Shown here: one piece after another, positions 43,924-53,661 of the stretch
Numbering within the stretch: the stretch's first letter is position 1
Layout: each line of letters opens with the position of its first letter
DNA from: JAAZBG01 sp964390065
GTDB lineage: Bacteria; Fibrobacterota; Chitinivibrionia; Chitinivibrionales; Chitinispirillaceae
Length of the DNA stretch: 64,000 nucleotides
NCBI GenBank assembly: GCA_964390065.1
Contig: CAYMGX010000003.1
Location: 1-64,000 of the forward strand
Direction: 5' to 3'
Notes under the pieces: generated by a model
Database searches by the model: none
Told to the model about the DNA's origin: nothing
What the model saw: the letters and a program-made list of their open reading frames with translations, nothing else
Made by a program: the position numbers and the translations under genes

Positions 43924-44700
43924 ATGAATTTTCGTCCATGTATAGACCTTCATAATGGCAAAGTGAAACAGATCGTTGGCAGTTCGCTTACTGATGAGCC
44001 TGCGAATCTGACAACGAATTTTGAAACCGATTTGCCATCATCGTACTTTGCCGGAATTTATAAAAAGGATAATATTACCGGCGGGCATGTCATTATGCTT
44101 GGGAAAGGTAATGAGGAAGCCGCGAGATCTGCATTGAAAGCATTTCCCGGTGGTCTTCAGGTTGGCGGCGGGATCAACACGCTTAACGCAAAAACATATC
44201 TTGATGATGGTGCTTCACATGTAATTGTTACATCATATGTTTTTCATGACGGGTATATTGACTGGGCGAGAATAAGGGAACTCGCTGATACAATAGGGAA
44301 AAACAGGCTTGTACTTGATCTCAGCTGCAAAAAGCGAGATGGACACTATTTTGTGGTCACTGATCGATGGCAGAAATTTACTGGAACTATAATTGGTCGT
44401 GACATTTTTGCACAATTGGAAGATTATTGCGATGAATTTCTTGTTCATGCTGCTGATGTTGAAGGGAAACAGGGGGGAATTGATACCGGACTTGTTTCGC
44501 TATTGTCCGATGTATCACTAAAGCCGGTTACCTATGCAGGAGGAATACGATTGTTGCATGATCTGGAGGAGATCAGGGGGACTGGAAAAGGTCGTCTTGA
44601 CGCAACGATAGGAAGTGCCCTTGATCTTTTTGGGGGAGCGTTGAAGTATACAGACGTTGTCAAGTGGTTCAGGGAACAGCAGGTCAGGAATGAACAGTAG
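43924..44700 (+). CDS. hisA: Eukaryote-type HisA isomerase
   Basis: Phosphoribosylformimino-AICAR-phosphate isomerase of histidine synthesis, 258 residues. It has the (beta/alpha)8 layout starting FRPCIDLHNGKVKQIVG, then LQVGGGIN, VLDLSCKKRDGHYFVVTDRW and YAGGIRLLHDLEEI. The insertions and the WQKFTG segment follow the yeast/plant HIS6 type, not bacterial HisA. No other his gene is nearby. It overlaps the ApbE gene by 11 bases. Confidence 0.88.
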   Translation: MNFRPCIDLHNGKVKQIVGSSLTDEPANLTTNFETDLPSSYFAGIYKKDNITGGHVIMLGKGNEEAARSALKAFPGGLQVGGGINTLNAKTYLDDGASHVIVTSYVFHDGYIDWARIRELADTIGKNRLVLDLSCKKRDGHYFVVTDRWQKFTGTIIGRDIFAQLEDYCDEFLVHAADVEGKQGGIDTGLVSLLSDVSLKPVTYAGGIRLLHDLEEIRGTGKGRLDATIGSALDLFGGALKYTDVVKWFREQQVRNEQ

Positions 44701-45709
44701 AATGGGTACAAGGAATGCCGTTATTATAGCTTTAATCAGCATGTGTGTTGTTGTTTCCTGTACAAAAACTGTGAAATATTTTAAACATACATTTTTCAGA
44801 ATGGATACATTTGTTGAAATAACAATCCCGTTGACAGATATAAAAAAACAGAATACTCCGGATACAACAATGGTAATAGCATACATTGACTCGATTCTGA
44901 CAGAATGGGAGGAACGGTTTTCTGCGAATCGGGTCAACTCGGAAGTAAAGAAAATAAATCAGCGGCTGCGTGATACTGTTGCAATAAGTAAAGATCTTGC
45001 AGATATGATCAACGTAGCAAAAGCCTACGGTGATTCGCTTCGTGGTGGTTTTGATCTTACCATATTACCGCTTAAGGATTTGTGGCACTTATCAGAGGAC
45101 TCTGACGATACAGCAGCATATCCGCAGCCGGATCAATTACAGATAGATTCCGTGCTTGCAAATATTGATTACAGAAAGGTTTTGCTGTCGCAATCCGGGG
45201 ATTCGTTGTACTTTATAAACAGAGATGTAAAAATTGATGTTGGTGGAGTCGCAAAGGGCTTTATCCTTGTGAGAATTGCCAACTACCTTACTGATAATGG
45301 CTTTACAAATTATCTTGTAAACGGAGGCGGAGATATAATCGGTAATGGTGTTCGTGCTGACGGCAAAGCATGGGTGATTGGTATTCAACATCCAAGAAAA
45401 AGCGATAGTTTACTTTCCGCATTTTCACTTGAACGTCGGTCTGTGTTTACAAGTGGAGATTATGAACGTTTCAGATTTATTAACGGACAGCGTGTGCATC
45501 ACCTGTTTAACCCGCATACCGGTTATAGTGCGACAAATAATCAGAGTGTGAGCATATATGGAAATGATCCGTTGCAGAATAAATTTCTGAGCACTGGATT
45601 GTTTTCAACACCTGCAGACTCAATTGTTGCTTATATAAAAAAACGTCCGCACCTGGCATGTATGGTTGTTGATTCATCAGGAAAAGTTTACAAATGGGGT
45701 ATAAAATGA
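44690..45709 (+). CDS. apbE: FAD:protein FMN transferase (ApbE), lipoprotein
   Basis: About 339 residues. A signal with lipobox MCVVVSC is followed by the ApbE domain: MDTFVEITI, GGFDLTILPL, DVGGVAKGFILVR, NGGGDIIGNG and FTSGDYERFRF. It attaches FMN covalently to proteins, as in Na+-translocating NADH:quinone reductase or Rnf subunits, and is Mg-dependent. ATG 44690 lies within hisA. Target proteins are not in this window. Confidence 0.93.
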   Translation: MNSRMGTRNAVIIALISMCVVVSCTKTVKYFKHTFFRMDTFVEITIPLTDIKKQNTPDTTMVIAYIDSILTEWEERFSANRVNSEVKKINQRLRDTVAISKDLADMINVAKAYGDSLRGGFDLTILPLKDLWHLSEDSDDTAAYPQPDQLQIDSVLANIDYRKVLLSQSGDSLYFINRDVKIDVGGVAKGFILVRIANYLTDNGFTNYLVNGGGDIIGNGVRADGKAWVIGIQHPRKSDSLLSAFSLERRSVFTSGDYERFRFINGQRVHHLFNPHTGYSATNNQSVSIYGNDPLQNKFLSTGLFSTPADSIVAYIKKRPHLACMVVDSSGKVYKWGIK

Positions 45710-45828
45710 GTTTGTACTGTAAACACAGGGACTGTGGTGAAGATGGCAAATTGACATTGTTGGCTAAATAATGCAATATAACGTGGAGACGTTTACAAAA
45801 GGTCTCATTGTACCACTGGTCCGAAAAA

Positions 45829-46140
45829 TTAGTACAATTCCGGGAAAATCTTTTTTAGTTGCGTTGATTCAAATACCCTTCCGATATGTTCCGGGATATT
45901 CTGGAATCGCAGTGGTATGTTGTTCTCTTTTGCCTTTAGAAGAACCCCGACGAGGAGACCTATAGACATACTGTCGACAAAGGTAGTCTTTTTAAGGTCA
46001 ATTACTATTCCTTTTGTGCCTCTGTTAATTGCTGCGCTAAGCTTTTCAAAGACGCATATGGTTGATTTCTGGGTTCCGCTTAAAGCCCCTTTAATTGAGT
46101 AGAGAATTCCACATTCAGTTTCCTGGCAACTTATTTCCAT
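45829..46140 (-). CDS. STAS-domain protein (anti-sigma factor antagonist type)
   Basis: 103-residue STAS domain. The conserved IVIDLKKTTFVDSMSIGLLVGV segment contains the Ser (DSMSIG, about residue 58) at the position phosphorylated by anti-sigma kinases. No anti-sigma kinase or phosphatase is adjacent, so the partner is unknown. It converges with apbE. Confidence 0.87.
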   Translation of the reverse strand: MEISCQETECGILYSIKGALSGTQKSTICVFEKLSAAINRGTKGIVIDLKKTTFVDSMSIGLLVGVLLKAKENNIPLRFQNIPEHIGRVFESTQLKKIFPELY

Positions 46141-46494
46141 GAGAATACTTTCTGTTTGTAATTAACTTTGTTAAATTTGAACACCAACGTCAGGACTAAT
46201 GTTTCAGGTAGCTATTGATATCTGAATTCTACAATTAATGGATGCATTTGGAATAGGTAAATTATCCTGGTTACAGAGATGAGTAGTCTGTTGAGAACAA
46301 TATTGTTACGTATTTTACAACAATTTCTCAGTCAGATAATTCGTGCTGATAGGAACTTGTTTTAAAAGAAGATGATTTTAATTGAATAAAGAAACTAAAT
46401 AGAATACAATAAAATAAGTGTTTGGTTATTATCAGGGTGTTGTCAGAATGTATATAACACCTGAAATTTTAACGCAATGCGAGGGGTGAAGTAA
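46141..46494. other. Non-coding divergent spacer
   Basis: 354 AT-rich bases between the STAS gene and the ligand-binding protein gene. Nothing beyond likely promoters is visible. Confidence 0.5.
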
Positions 46495-48183
46495 ATGCCC
46501 ATTAAGAAAAATCTGCTTGTTGGATTTGTAATTGATGAAATAAGTTCAATATATGCGACCGAACTTATCAGGGGTATTAAACAGGAAGCAAAAATTCTTG
46601 GACACAAAATAATTCTGTTTCCCGGATGTAACCTGAATTCTCCCGATAATTTTGAATTTCAGGCCAATGTCATATATTCCTACATTAATAAATGTCACCT
46701 TGATGCGCTTATTATGGCATCAGGTACATTCAGAAACTATATCACAGAAGCTGACTTTGAAAAATTTTACCTTCCATTTAAATCAATTCCTTTAGTTAGC
46801 CTAAGTGTGCCTATTGATGGTATACATAGCATAATAATCGATAATAAAACTGGAATTATGGATGCAGTTTCACATCTGGTTGAATTTCACCAATGTCGTC
46901 AGATTGCTTTTATTAAAGGTCCTGATGGAAATCCGGAAGCACGGGATCGTCTTAACGCCTATATTGACGCAATGAAAAAAGAGCAACTGGAAATTGATGA
47001 ACGGTTAATTGTCGATGGTTTATTTACGACATTAAGCGGATTTGATGCAGCAGAGAAGCTGTATTCACTTAATATTCCTTTCTGTTCAATTATCGCTGCG
47101 AATGATGATATGGCAATAGGAGCGATGGATTATCTGAAAAGTATTAACAAAAGGATACCTCAGGATATCAGAATCATCGGATTTGATGATTCTGAGCTTT
47201 CTAAATACTATGAACCCGCAGTGTCAACTGTTTCACAGAATCTCATTGAGCAGGGAATTACTGCCGTACGTACTGCTGTTGAGCTTTGTGAAAATGCAGC
47301 AGTTGTTCCATTTGTTCAAACAATCCCAACCCGCCTTATTATTCGTAATAGCTGTGGATGCAGTGACGCATCAAAACCATTATCAATACTTACAAATAAA
47401 AGTAATCAAGCTTCGATGGATGCAGATGAGTTCTTTTTACATAATGCAGCATATAAGCCATACTATCAAATAATTGATAATTGTATAAAAAAAGAGGTTG
47501 ATCAGGGAAGAAACGAGAAAATTATCTATAGCAGCTTTCATTCGGTTCTTTTTGAATGCAATGAATTCGGTTTGGATTTTGAAATGTGGAAAGAGGTACT
47601 GCTGTTATTGGCTCATAGATGGAAGCTCAAAACATACGGTACAAATAATGAAGCATTTGTTGAAAAAATAATCGGAGGTTTACAGTCGGTATTGCTTGAT
47701 ACTGTCCGGGTTATTGAAACCAGGAAAATTACTGAGTACAGAAAAACCTCATTTGTGTTTCGCGCTGCATACTCCAGACTTGCTTCAGCTCCGGATATTA
47801 AATCGCTTTCCGCTACGTTAGTTAAATATCTGCCGGAGCTGGAAATAAATAGCTGTATTATCGCATATTATGCAAAAGAGATTTATAACGGCCGCGATAC
47901 TCAATGGAATATTCCAGAATACGCCGAGATTATTGGCGCGATTGAAAATGGAGTGCCAATCGATTTGTCATCGGTTGATAAATCGTATTCGCCCGCCGAG
48001 TCGTTTGTTCCGGAATGGTTTCTTGAAAGAACCTGTTCCCTGGTATTGGTAGCAAAGGTATTGTATGTAAACGAATCTCAAATTGGTCTGGCTTTAATTG
48101 AACACGGTAAACATATTGGCATTTATTATGAAACAATACTTCTGCAAATAAGTAATATGATAAAAAATGCAATGCACGATTAA
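46495..48183 (+). CDS. LacI/GalR-type ligand-binding protein without HTH domain
   Basis: 562 residues. Residues about 6-285 are a type I periplasmic-binding fold of the LacI class: LLVGFVIDEISSIYATELIRG, IIAANDDMAIGAMDYL, IIGFDDSELSKYYEP and the hallmark IIRNSCGC. The C-terminal about 275 residues are mostly helical and unrecognised; there is no GGDEF, HTH, or kinase motif. It has no signal peptide, so it is cytoplasmic. A role as a sugar sensor is plausible because the next gene is a GH3 glycosidase, but the output mechanism is unknown. A GAGGGGTGAAG ribosome site precedes the start. Confidence 0.75.
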   Translation: MPIKKNLLVGFVIDEISSIYATELIRGIKQEAKILGHKIILFPGCNLNSPDNFEFQANVIYSYINKCHLDALIMASGTFRNYITEADFEKFYLPFKSIPLVSLSVPIDGIHSIIIDNKTGIMDAVSHLVEFHQCRQIAFIKGPDGNPEARDRLNAYIDAMKKEQLEIDERLIVDGLFTTLSGFDAAEKLYSLNIPFCSIIAANDDMAIGAMDYLKSINKRIPQDIRIIGFDDSELSKYYEPAVSTVSQNLIEQGITAVRTAVELCENAAVVPFVQTIPTRLIIRNSCGCSDASKPLSILTNKSNQASMDADEFFLHNAAYKPYYQIIDNCIKKEVDQGRNEKIIYSSFHSVLFECNEFGLDFEMWKEVLLLLAHRWKLKTYGTNNEAFVEKIIGGLQSVLLDTVRVIETRKITEYRKTSFVFRAAYSRLASAPDIKSLSATLVKYLPELEINSCIIAYYAKEIYNGRDTQWNIPEYAEIIGAIENGVPIDLSSVDKSYSPAESFVPEWFLERTCSLVLVAKVLYVNESQIGLALIEHGKHIGIYYETILLQISNMIKNAMHD

Positions 48184-48435
48184 TGCTATAAAAGATTAAA
48201 TCACCGTTTTAGTAATTTTCACTATTTTACAAGTAATCGTGCTCAAGCGTTTCAGATTAAGTTTCTTCAGAATACTGCAGAACCATACTACACTTTATTT
48301 TTGCGATATCAAGTGCTTGTCACGCTGACTGTATTTGCCTGATACAAAATGCAAATAATATATTGCAGGTGGCAGTAGTAATTGCTGGTGCATATCTCAG
48401 AGATATTTCTGAATCAGGAAGGTTGGGTGCTGTTA

Positions 48436-50697
48436 ATGCAAAATAAAGCATTTAAAAATAGTGCATTATCAATTGATAAAAGAGTTGAGTCACTCATTTC
48501 CGAAATGAGCATGAAGGAAAAGGTCGCACAATTAGTCGGTATCTGGTGTGGCGGTATTGTTGATTTTGATGACGCATATTTGAATGATAAAGAAAAAATG
48601 AGGGAAACATTCGGTTTTGGTATTCATTCCGTTCATCCTTCATTTATGGCTATTAAAGAAACAGTTGAACAGCGCAACAGAATTCAGAAATATCTTCTTG
48701 ACGAGACAAGACTTGGTATACCTGCATTGTTTTTTGATGAAGGTCCTCATGGATTAATGAGAAGAGAAGCGACGGTTTTCCCTCAGGTTATCGGTTTGTC
48801 GTGCTCCTGGGATCCGGGGCTTTTTCAGGAAATTTACAGAATCGTAGCGCTCGAAATGCGATCCCGTGGAACGCATCATGTTTTTTCCCCGAATCTTGAT
48901 GTGTGCACTGAACCGCGATGGGGAAGAGTGGAGGAAACATGTGGTGAAGATCCCTATCTGACTGGTGTGCTTGGATCTGCTGCAGTAATTGGTTATCAGG
49001 GTTCCAACAATGGAGTAATCGGTCCTGATAGTGTCGCGGTAACAGTTAAACATTTTGCCGGACATGGACAGCCTGAAGCTGGAATCAACCAGGCACCATC
49101 AAATGTATCACGTCGATTACTTTTTGAAAAACATCTGCTGCCTTTCAAAATGTGTATTGATGCATCAAAACCATTCTCAGTCATGCCGTCCTATAACGAA
49201 ATTGATGGTGTGCCATCACATTGCAATACCTGGTTGTTAAAAGATGTCCTGAGAGATATGATGGGGTTTAAAGGCATGATCATTTCTGACTATTATGGCA
49301 TTGAACATTTACATGTACGCCAGTCGGTAGCAGAGAGTCCAATGCATGCTGCTCTCAGGGCCCTAAGTGCAGGCGTTCAATGTGAGTTTCCCGGTGCAAC
49401 GTGCTTTGTCCATATTGACCAGTTAGTTAATGAGAAAAAAATTGATATTTCGCTAATTGATAATGCAGTTCGTAAAGTGCTTCATCAGAAATTTTCAATG
49501 GGGCTGTTTGATAATCCATTTGTTGATTGTGGACGTGCTGTGGAAATAAGCCGGCGTAAGGAGCATACCGTGCTTGCTCTTAAAGCTGCAAGGGAGTCAA
49601 TTGTACTTTTAAAAAATGACTCGATACTTCCGTTACGATTAAATGAGTATAAAACGATTGCGGTGATCGGACCATGTGCAAAGACGACTGGTTTAGGCGG
49701 TTATTCCGGTGAACCGTATCAGCAGGTAAGTCTTTACTCCGGAATTGTAAATCGTGCAGGTGCATTTGCAAATATCATTTATGCGCAGGGATGTAAATTA
49801 ACAGATAATAGTACAATAAGCTATTACAACTGGAAAAATGATCCCGTGGTTCCATCATCTGCTGATGAAAACAGGAAATTAATCGCAGATGCTATTGCAA
49901 TTGCCAATACAGCGGATGTTATAATTCTTGCTATTGGCGAAAATGAGCAGCTCTGCCGTGAAGCCTGGTCAAAAGGGCATATCGGTGATACACATACACT
50001 TGAATTATTTGGAGAGCAATCAGCGTTGGCAGAGGCTATGTTTGCAACAGGTAAACCGGTTATAGTATACCTGGCAAATGGCCGGCCCCTTTCGATTACC
50101 TCAATAAATGCAAAGGCAAATGCTGTAATTGAGGGATGGTATATGGGAGAACAGGCTGGTACTGCTGCCGCTGAAGTACTATTTGGAGATATTTCTCCAT
50201 CAGGTAAACTGACAATCACCTTTCCGAAATCAGTCGGACAGTTACCGCTGTATTATAATCATAAACCTCAGGCGCATTATGTTGATTATCTGACAATTGA
50301 CAGTAAACCTTTATATCCGTTTGGTCATGGATTGAGTTATACTACCTTCAGTTATGGTGAAATCAGACTTTCATCCCGGGAAATTACCCGTGATGATTAT
50401 GTTGTTGCGTCAATTGATATAACAAACAATGGCACAATGGATGGGGATGAAATAGTGCAGCTGTATATACGGGACAGTGTCGCTTCGGTAACTCGTCCGG
50501 TAATGGAATTAAAAGACTTCAGGCGTATATCCCTTAAAAAAGGGGCAACTGAAGAAGTTCATTTTGTTATTGACAGAAGTAAGTTAGCATTTTGGAATAT
50601 TGACATGCAATATATTGTTGAACCGGGTAAGTTCGAGCTTATGATCGGACGATCATCAGTAGAATATAAAAGTGTAAAATTTGCCGTTGTTGAGTAG
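48436..50697 (+). CDS. GH3 beta-glucosidase/beta-xylosidase
   Basis: About 753 residues. The GH3 N domain has LGIPALFFDEGPHGL, FSPNLDVCTEPRWGRVEETCGEDP split across the family's usual region, VKHFAGHG and the nucleophile region GMIISDYYGIEH (Asp near 280). The C domain has IVLLKND and EGWYMGEQAGTAAAEVLFGD, followed by a fibronectin-like tail (YPFGHGLSYTTFSYGEI). No signal peptide is evident, so it acts on imported oligosaccharides in the cytoplasm. The 3' position to the ligand-binding gene suggests co-regulation. TTG at 48382 is an alternative start. Confidence 0.92.
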   Translation: MQNKAFKNSALSIDKRVESLISEMSMKEKVAQLVGIWCGGIVDFDDAYLNDKEKMRETFGFGIHSVHPSFMAIKETVEQRNRIQKYLLDETRLGIPALFFDEGPHGLMRREATVFPQVIGLSCSWDPGLFQEIYRIVALEMRSRGTHHVFSPNLDVCTEPRWGRVEETCGEDPYLTGVLGSAAVIGYQGSNNGVIGPDSVAVTVKHFAGHGQPEAGINQAPSNVSRRLLFEKHLLPFKMCIDASKPFSVMPSYNEIDGVPSHCNTWLLKDVLRDMMGFKGMIISDYYGIEHLHVRQSVAESPMHAALRALSAGVQCEFPGATCFVHIDQLVNEKKIDISLIDNAVRKVLHQKFSMGLFDNPFVDCGRAVEISRRKEHTVLALKAARESIVLLKNDSILPLRLNEYKTIAVIGPCAKTTGLGGYSGEPYQQVSLYSGIVNRAGAFANIIYAQGCKLTDNSTISYYNWKNDPVVPSSADENRKLIADAIAIANTADVIILAIGENEQLCREAWSKGHIGDTHTLELFGEQSALAEAMFATGKPVIVYLANGRPLSITSINAKANAVIEGWYMGEQAGTAAAEVLFGDISPSGKLTITFPKSVGQLPLYYNHKPQAHYVDYLTIDSKPLYPFGHGLSYTTFSYGEIRLSSREITRDDYVVASIDITNNGTMDGDEIVQLYIRDSVASVTRPVMELKDFRRISLKKGATEEVHFVIDRSKLAFWNIDMQYIVEPGKFELMIGRSSVEYKSVKFAVVE

Positions 50698-50762
50698 CAG
50701 GTAGTTTTTTCTGATAGATGATTTGGTTGTGACTGTCAACGGCTGTTAAAAATGGGGTAAAT

Positions 50763-51476
50763 ATGGTACTGGATGCAATTGTAAAGGATCTTGAACAATA
50801 TGCGGACACTGCCCAGGCGAAAATTCTGAGTGGCTTTTTTAAAACAGGTAAAGGTCAGTATGGTGAGGGAGATAAATTCAGGGGGATAAAAGTACCGGTT
50901 ATTCGTAAAATCGTTGGCATGTACAGCAAAACAGTTTCACTTGATGAGATTACTTTACTTCTGCATTCTGTTTACCACGAGGATCGCCTTTGTGCTTTAC
51001 TCTTACTTGTTAAAATGATGTCATGTGCGGATGAACGTTTGCAGAATAAAATTTTTACAGTATATGCAAAAAATACCCGTTATATCAACAATTGGGATCT
51101 GGTTGATTTGTCAGCTCCACAGATTTCAGGAGTGTATTTTGAATGCAGGTCAAGAGACCAGCTTTACAAGTGGGCCAAATCAGACCTGCTCTGGGAACGC
51201 CGTATTTCCGTATTGTCAACATTTTGGTACATAAAGAAGTCATCGTTTGATGATGCATTTGCGATTATTGAAATGCTGCTTGGTGACAAAGAAGACCTGA
51301 TGCATAAAGCCTGCGGATGGATGTTGCGTGAAATCGGGAAACGGGATCAGTCTGTTCTTGAAATGTTTCTTAAAAAACACTATACAAAACTTCCCCGAAC
51401 AACATTACGCTATGCTATAGAGCGTTTTGAAGAGCCAAAACGGCAGGTATATCTCAAAGGCACATTCAGGAAATGA
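50763..51476 (+). CDS. alkD: AlkD-type DNA alkylation repair protein
   Basis: 237-residue HEAT-repeat DNA glycosylase. It follows the family with FRGIKVPVIRKIVGMY near the start, HEDRLCALLLLVKM, NNWDLVDLSAP (Trp-Asp catalytic region, near 115) and KACGWMLREIGKRD. It removes bulky or positively charged alkylated bases without flipping them. Monocistronic by position. Confidence 0.88.
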   Translation: MVLDAIVKDLEQYADTAQAKILSGFFKTGKGQYGEGDKFRGIKVPVIRKIVGMYSKTVSLDEITLLLHSVYHEDRLCALLLLVKMMSCADERLQNKIFTVYAKNTRYINNWDLVDLSAPQISGVYFECRSRDQLYKWAKSDLLWERRISVLSTFWYIKKSSFDDAFAIIEMLLGDKEDLMHKACGWMLREIGKRDQSVLEMFLKKHYTKLPRTTLRYAIERFEEPKRQVYLKGTFRK

Positions 51477-51643
51477 TTGTATGTCACAAATAACAGTGTT
51501 TTTAATCCCGAATGGGTTTAAATCAATCGTAACTTAAAAATTTAATATCTGATCAATCGTAGTGTACGTACTATATAGGCATCATGTATTGTTCATTATT
51601 TGATTAGAATGTGTAATCTCAGATAATTATGGAGTTTGTAAGT

Positions 51644-53596
51644 ATGAGTTTGGTTAAACATCGCGGCGGCACTAAATGTAGCAGAGGAGTTTTAAGATTA
51701 TTAGTTACATTATTTTTTATTCAGGTTTTTGTACAGCAGGCGTATTGTCAGGAATTACCAAGAATCAGTGTTGAGACGGTTTTGTCAAAACCGGTTTATG
51801 CAAAGGGTGATACAGTACTGGTTGCTCTGAAGATTTCGATTCCGGACAAACATCATTTTTATGATAATCCCAAAGGGCCTGGAATCGGTAAACCAATGGA
51901 GTATGCTGTAAAAAGCGACGATGCGATAGTCTGGAACAGGTTACTCAAACAGAAATCTAAAAAGTTTACACCTGAAGTTGGCGGCTGGGTCAATTCATTC
52001 GATGGTCATGTCTGTTTTTTCCTGCAAGGTGTAGTATCAGATTCCGCAGCTGAAATGTCTTACAAAAATACAGTAAGTATAACAGGACTAATGTGTGATA
52101 AGTCCTGTTATCCCGTTGATGAAACTGTGGAGTTCACAGTACCTGTAGGCAGAACGTCAGAAAAAACTCTTTTCAATAATGATAATACCATTTTACAGGC
52201 TTTGAAAATATCCACAAAAACTCAGGCGCTATCCCCTTATGTTGATTTACAGAATACGACAATGGCCTTAACCGGTCCGGGACTGGGTATTGTTGAATTG
52301 AATTTGGGTGCTCTGCAACGCGATGTGCAGTCTGAAACGTATGACTGGAAATTTTCACCTCAAAATGCCGGAACGGATATAAATATCTTTCTGGCAATAC
52401 TGTTGGCTTTTATTGCAGGTATAATCCTCAATGCAATGCCATGTGTTTTACCCGTACTTGGCATAAAGATACTTTCATTTGCGCAAGGTACAGATATGGA
52501 TCGAAAGAAAACCATTCTGCGCAGTCTTGTTTTTTCTGCCGGAGTGGTATCGGTATTTATGCTTCTGGCACTACTTGCCTCATTTGCAAGTTTTTCCTGG
52601 GGACAACAGTTTCAGGATCCCAAAGCGCTTATTGCCATTATTGCTTTAATTGTTGTTTTTGCACTTGGACTTTTTGATGTGTACATGCTCAATGTGTCAG
52701 GTTCAGTGGCAAATAGTACCATTCAAAAACGCGATGGTATCGCAGGTGATTTCTTCAAAGGTGTTTTTGCGACAGTTCTTGCAACACCGTGCAGCGGACC
52801 ATTTCTTGGAGCAGTTCTCGCATGGTCACTGTTGCAGCCTGCATATGCAGTCTTTATTGTTTATACGACTATAGGTTTAGGAATGAGTTTCCCCTATATT
52901 CTTTTATCGTCAATTCCAAAGTTGTCAAAATACCTGCCTAAACCGGGTGGCTGGATGAATGATTTTAAGAAAATCATGGGATTTCTGCTTATCGGTTTTG
53001 CAGTGTATCTGATGATTGGATTGCCATCAGATATGATTGTCCCAACAGTTCTTTTCTGTGTAGTTCTCGCTTTTGGAGTGGTTGTTTTCACAAGAATCGC
53101 TCCTTATGGTTCTTCCGTGAAAACAAACGTCATTGCGCTTTTTTCTGCGCTATTGATAATTGGCGGCGCACTGTACACGTCATTTATGGTCGTTTATCCC
53201 TCATTTTCAAATAGTGCAGCAGCAAGTATTGAAAAAGAGAATGATGTCTGGGTTGATTTTGAACCGGAGTTATTTGTTAGTGCGCAAAAAGAGGGAAGAA
53301 ATGTAATTCTTGATTTTACTGCAAACTGGTGTATGAATTGTCAATATAATTACATAATGGTACTTACAAAAAAAGATGTTGCTGCATTGATTAAAGAGAA
53401 AAATGTACTGGCGCTTAAAGTTGATGTGACATCACCGGATGCTGTAAAGGATTCACTATTACGCTCATTAGGCTCTCAAAGTATTCCGTTTTTAGCAATA
53501 TTTTCAGGCAGTACACCAGATAAACCGGTCGTAATGCGGGATGTTCTGACAAAAGGCAGTGTACTGCGTGAATTGAATAAACTGGAAACATTATAA
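51644..53596 (+). CDS. dsbD: Thiol:disulfide interchange protein DsbD
   Basis: About 650 residues. A signal helix (about 10-35) is followed by the N-terminal DsbD-alpha domain with GLMCDKSCYPVDETV (CxxxxxC-type pair), a membrane domain of eight helices (LNAMPCVLPVLGIKIL, LATPCSGPFLGAVL carrying the transmembrane Cys) and a C-terminal thioredoxin domain with ANWCMNCQ (CxxC). It moves electrons from cytoplasmic thioredoxin to the periplasm. ATG 51644 has GGAG 9 bases ahead. Confidence 0.95.
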   Translation: MSLVKHRGGTKCSRGVLRLLVTLFFIQVFVQQAYCQELPRISVETVLSKPVYAKGDTVLVALKISIPDKHHFYDNPKGPGIGKPMEYAVKSDDAIVWNRLLKQKSKKFTPEVGGWVNSFDGHVCFFLQGVVSDSAAEMSYKNTVSITGLMCDKSCYPVDETVEFTVPVGRTSEKTLFNNDNTILQALKISTKTQALSPYVDLQNTTMALTGPGLGIVELNLGALQRDVQSETYDWKFSPQNAGTDINIFLAILLAFIAGIILNAMPCVLPVLGIKILSFAQGTDMDRKKTILRSLVFSAGVVSVFMLLALLASFASFSWGQQFQDPKALIAIIALIVVFALGLFDVYMLNVSGSVANSTIQKRDGIAGDFFKGVFATVLATPCSGPFLGAVLAWSLLQPAYAVFIVYTTIGLGMSFPYILLSSIPKLSKYLPKPGGWMNDFKKIMGFLLIGFAVYLMIGLPSDMIVPTVLFCVVLAFGVVVFTRIAPYGSSVKTNVIALFSALLIIGGALYTSFMVVYPSFSNSAAASIEKENDVWVDFEPELFVSAQKEGRNVILDFTANWCMNCQYNYIMVLTKKDVAALIKEKNVLALKVDVTSPDAVKDSLLRSLGSQSIPFLAIFSGSTPDKPVVMRDVLTKGSVLRELNKLETL

Positions 53597-53661
53597 ACAA
53601 AAAACTCGTCACATCAATGTGAGATTACTATTGGAAGATCAGGTTGAATATATTCCGGTAA

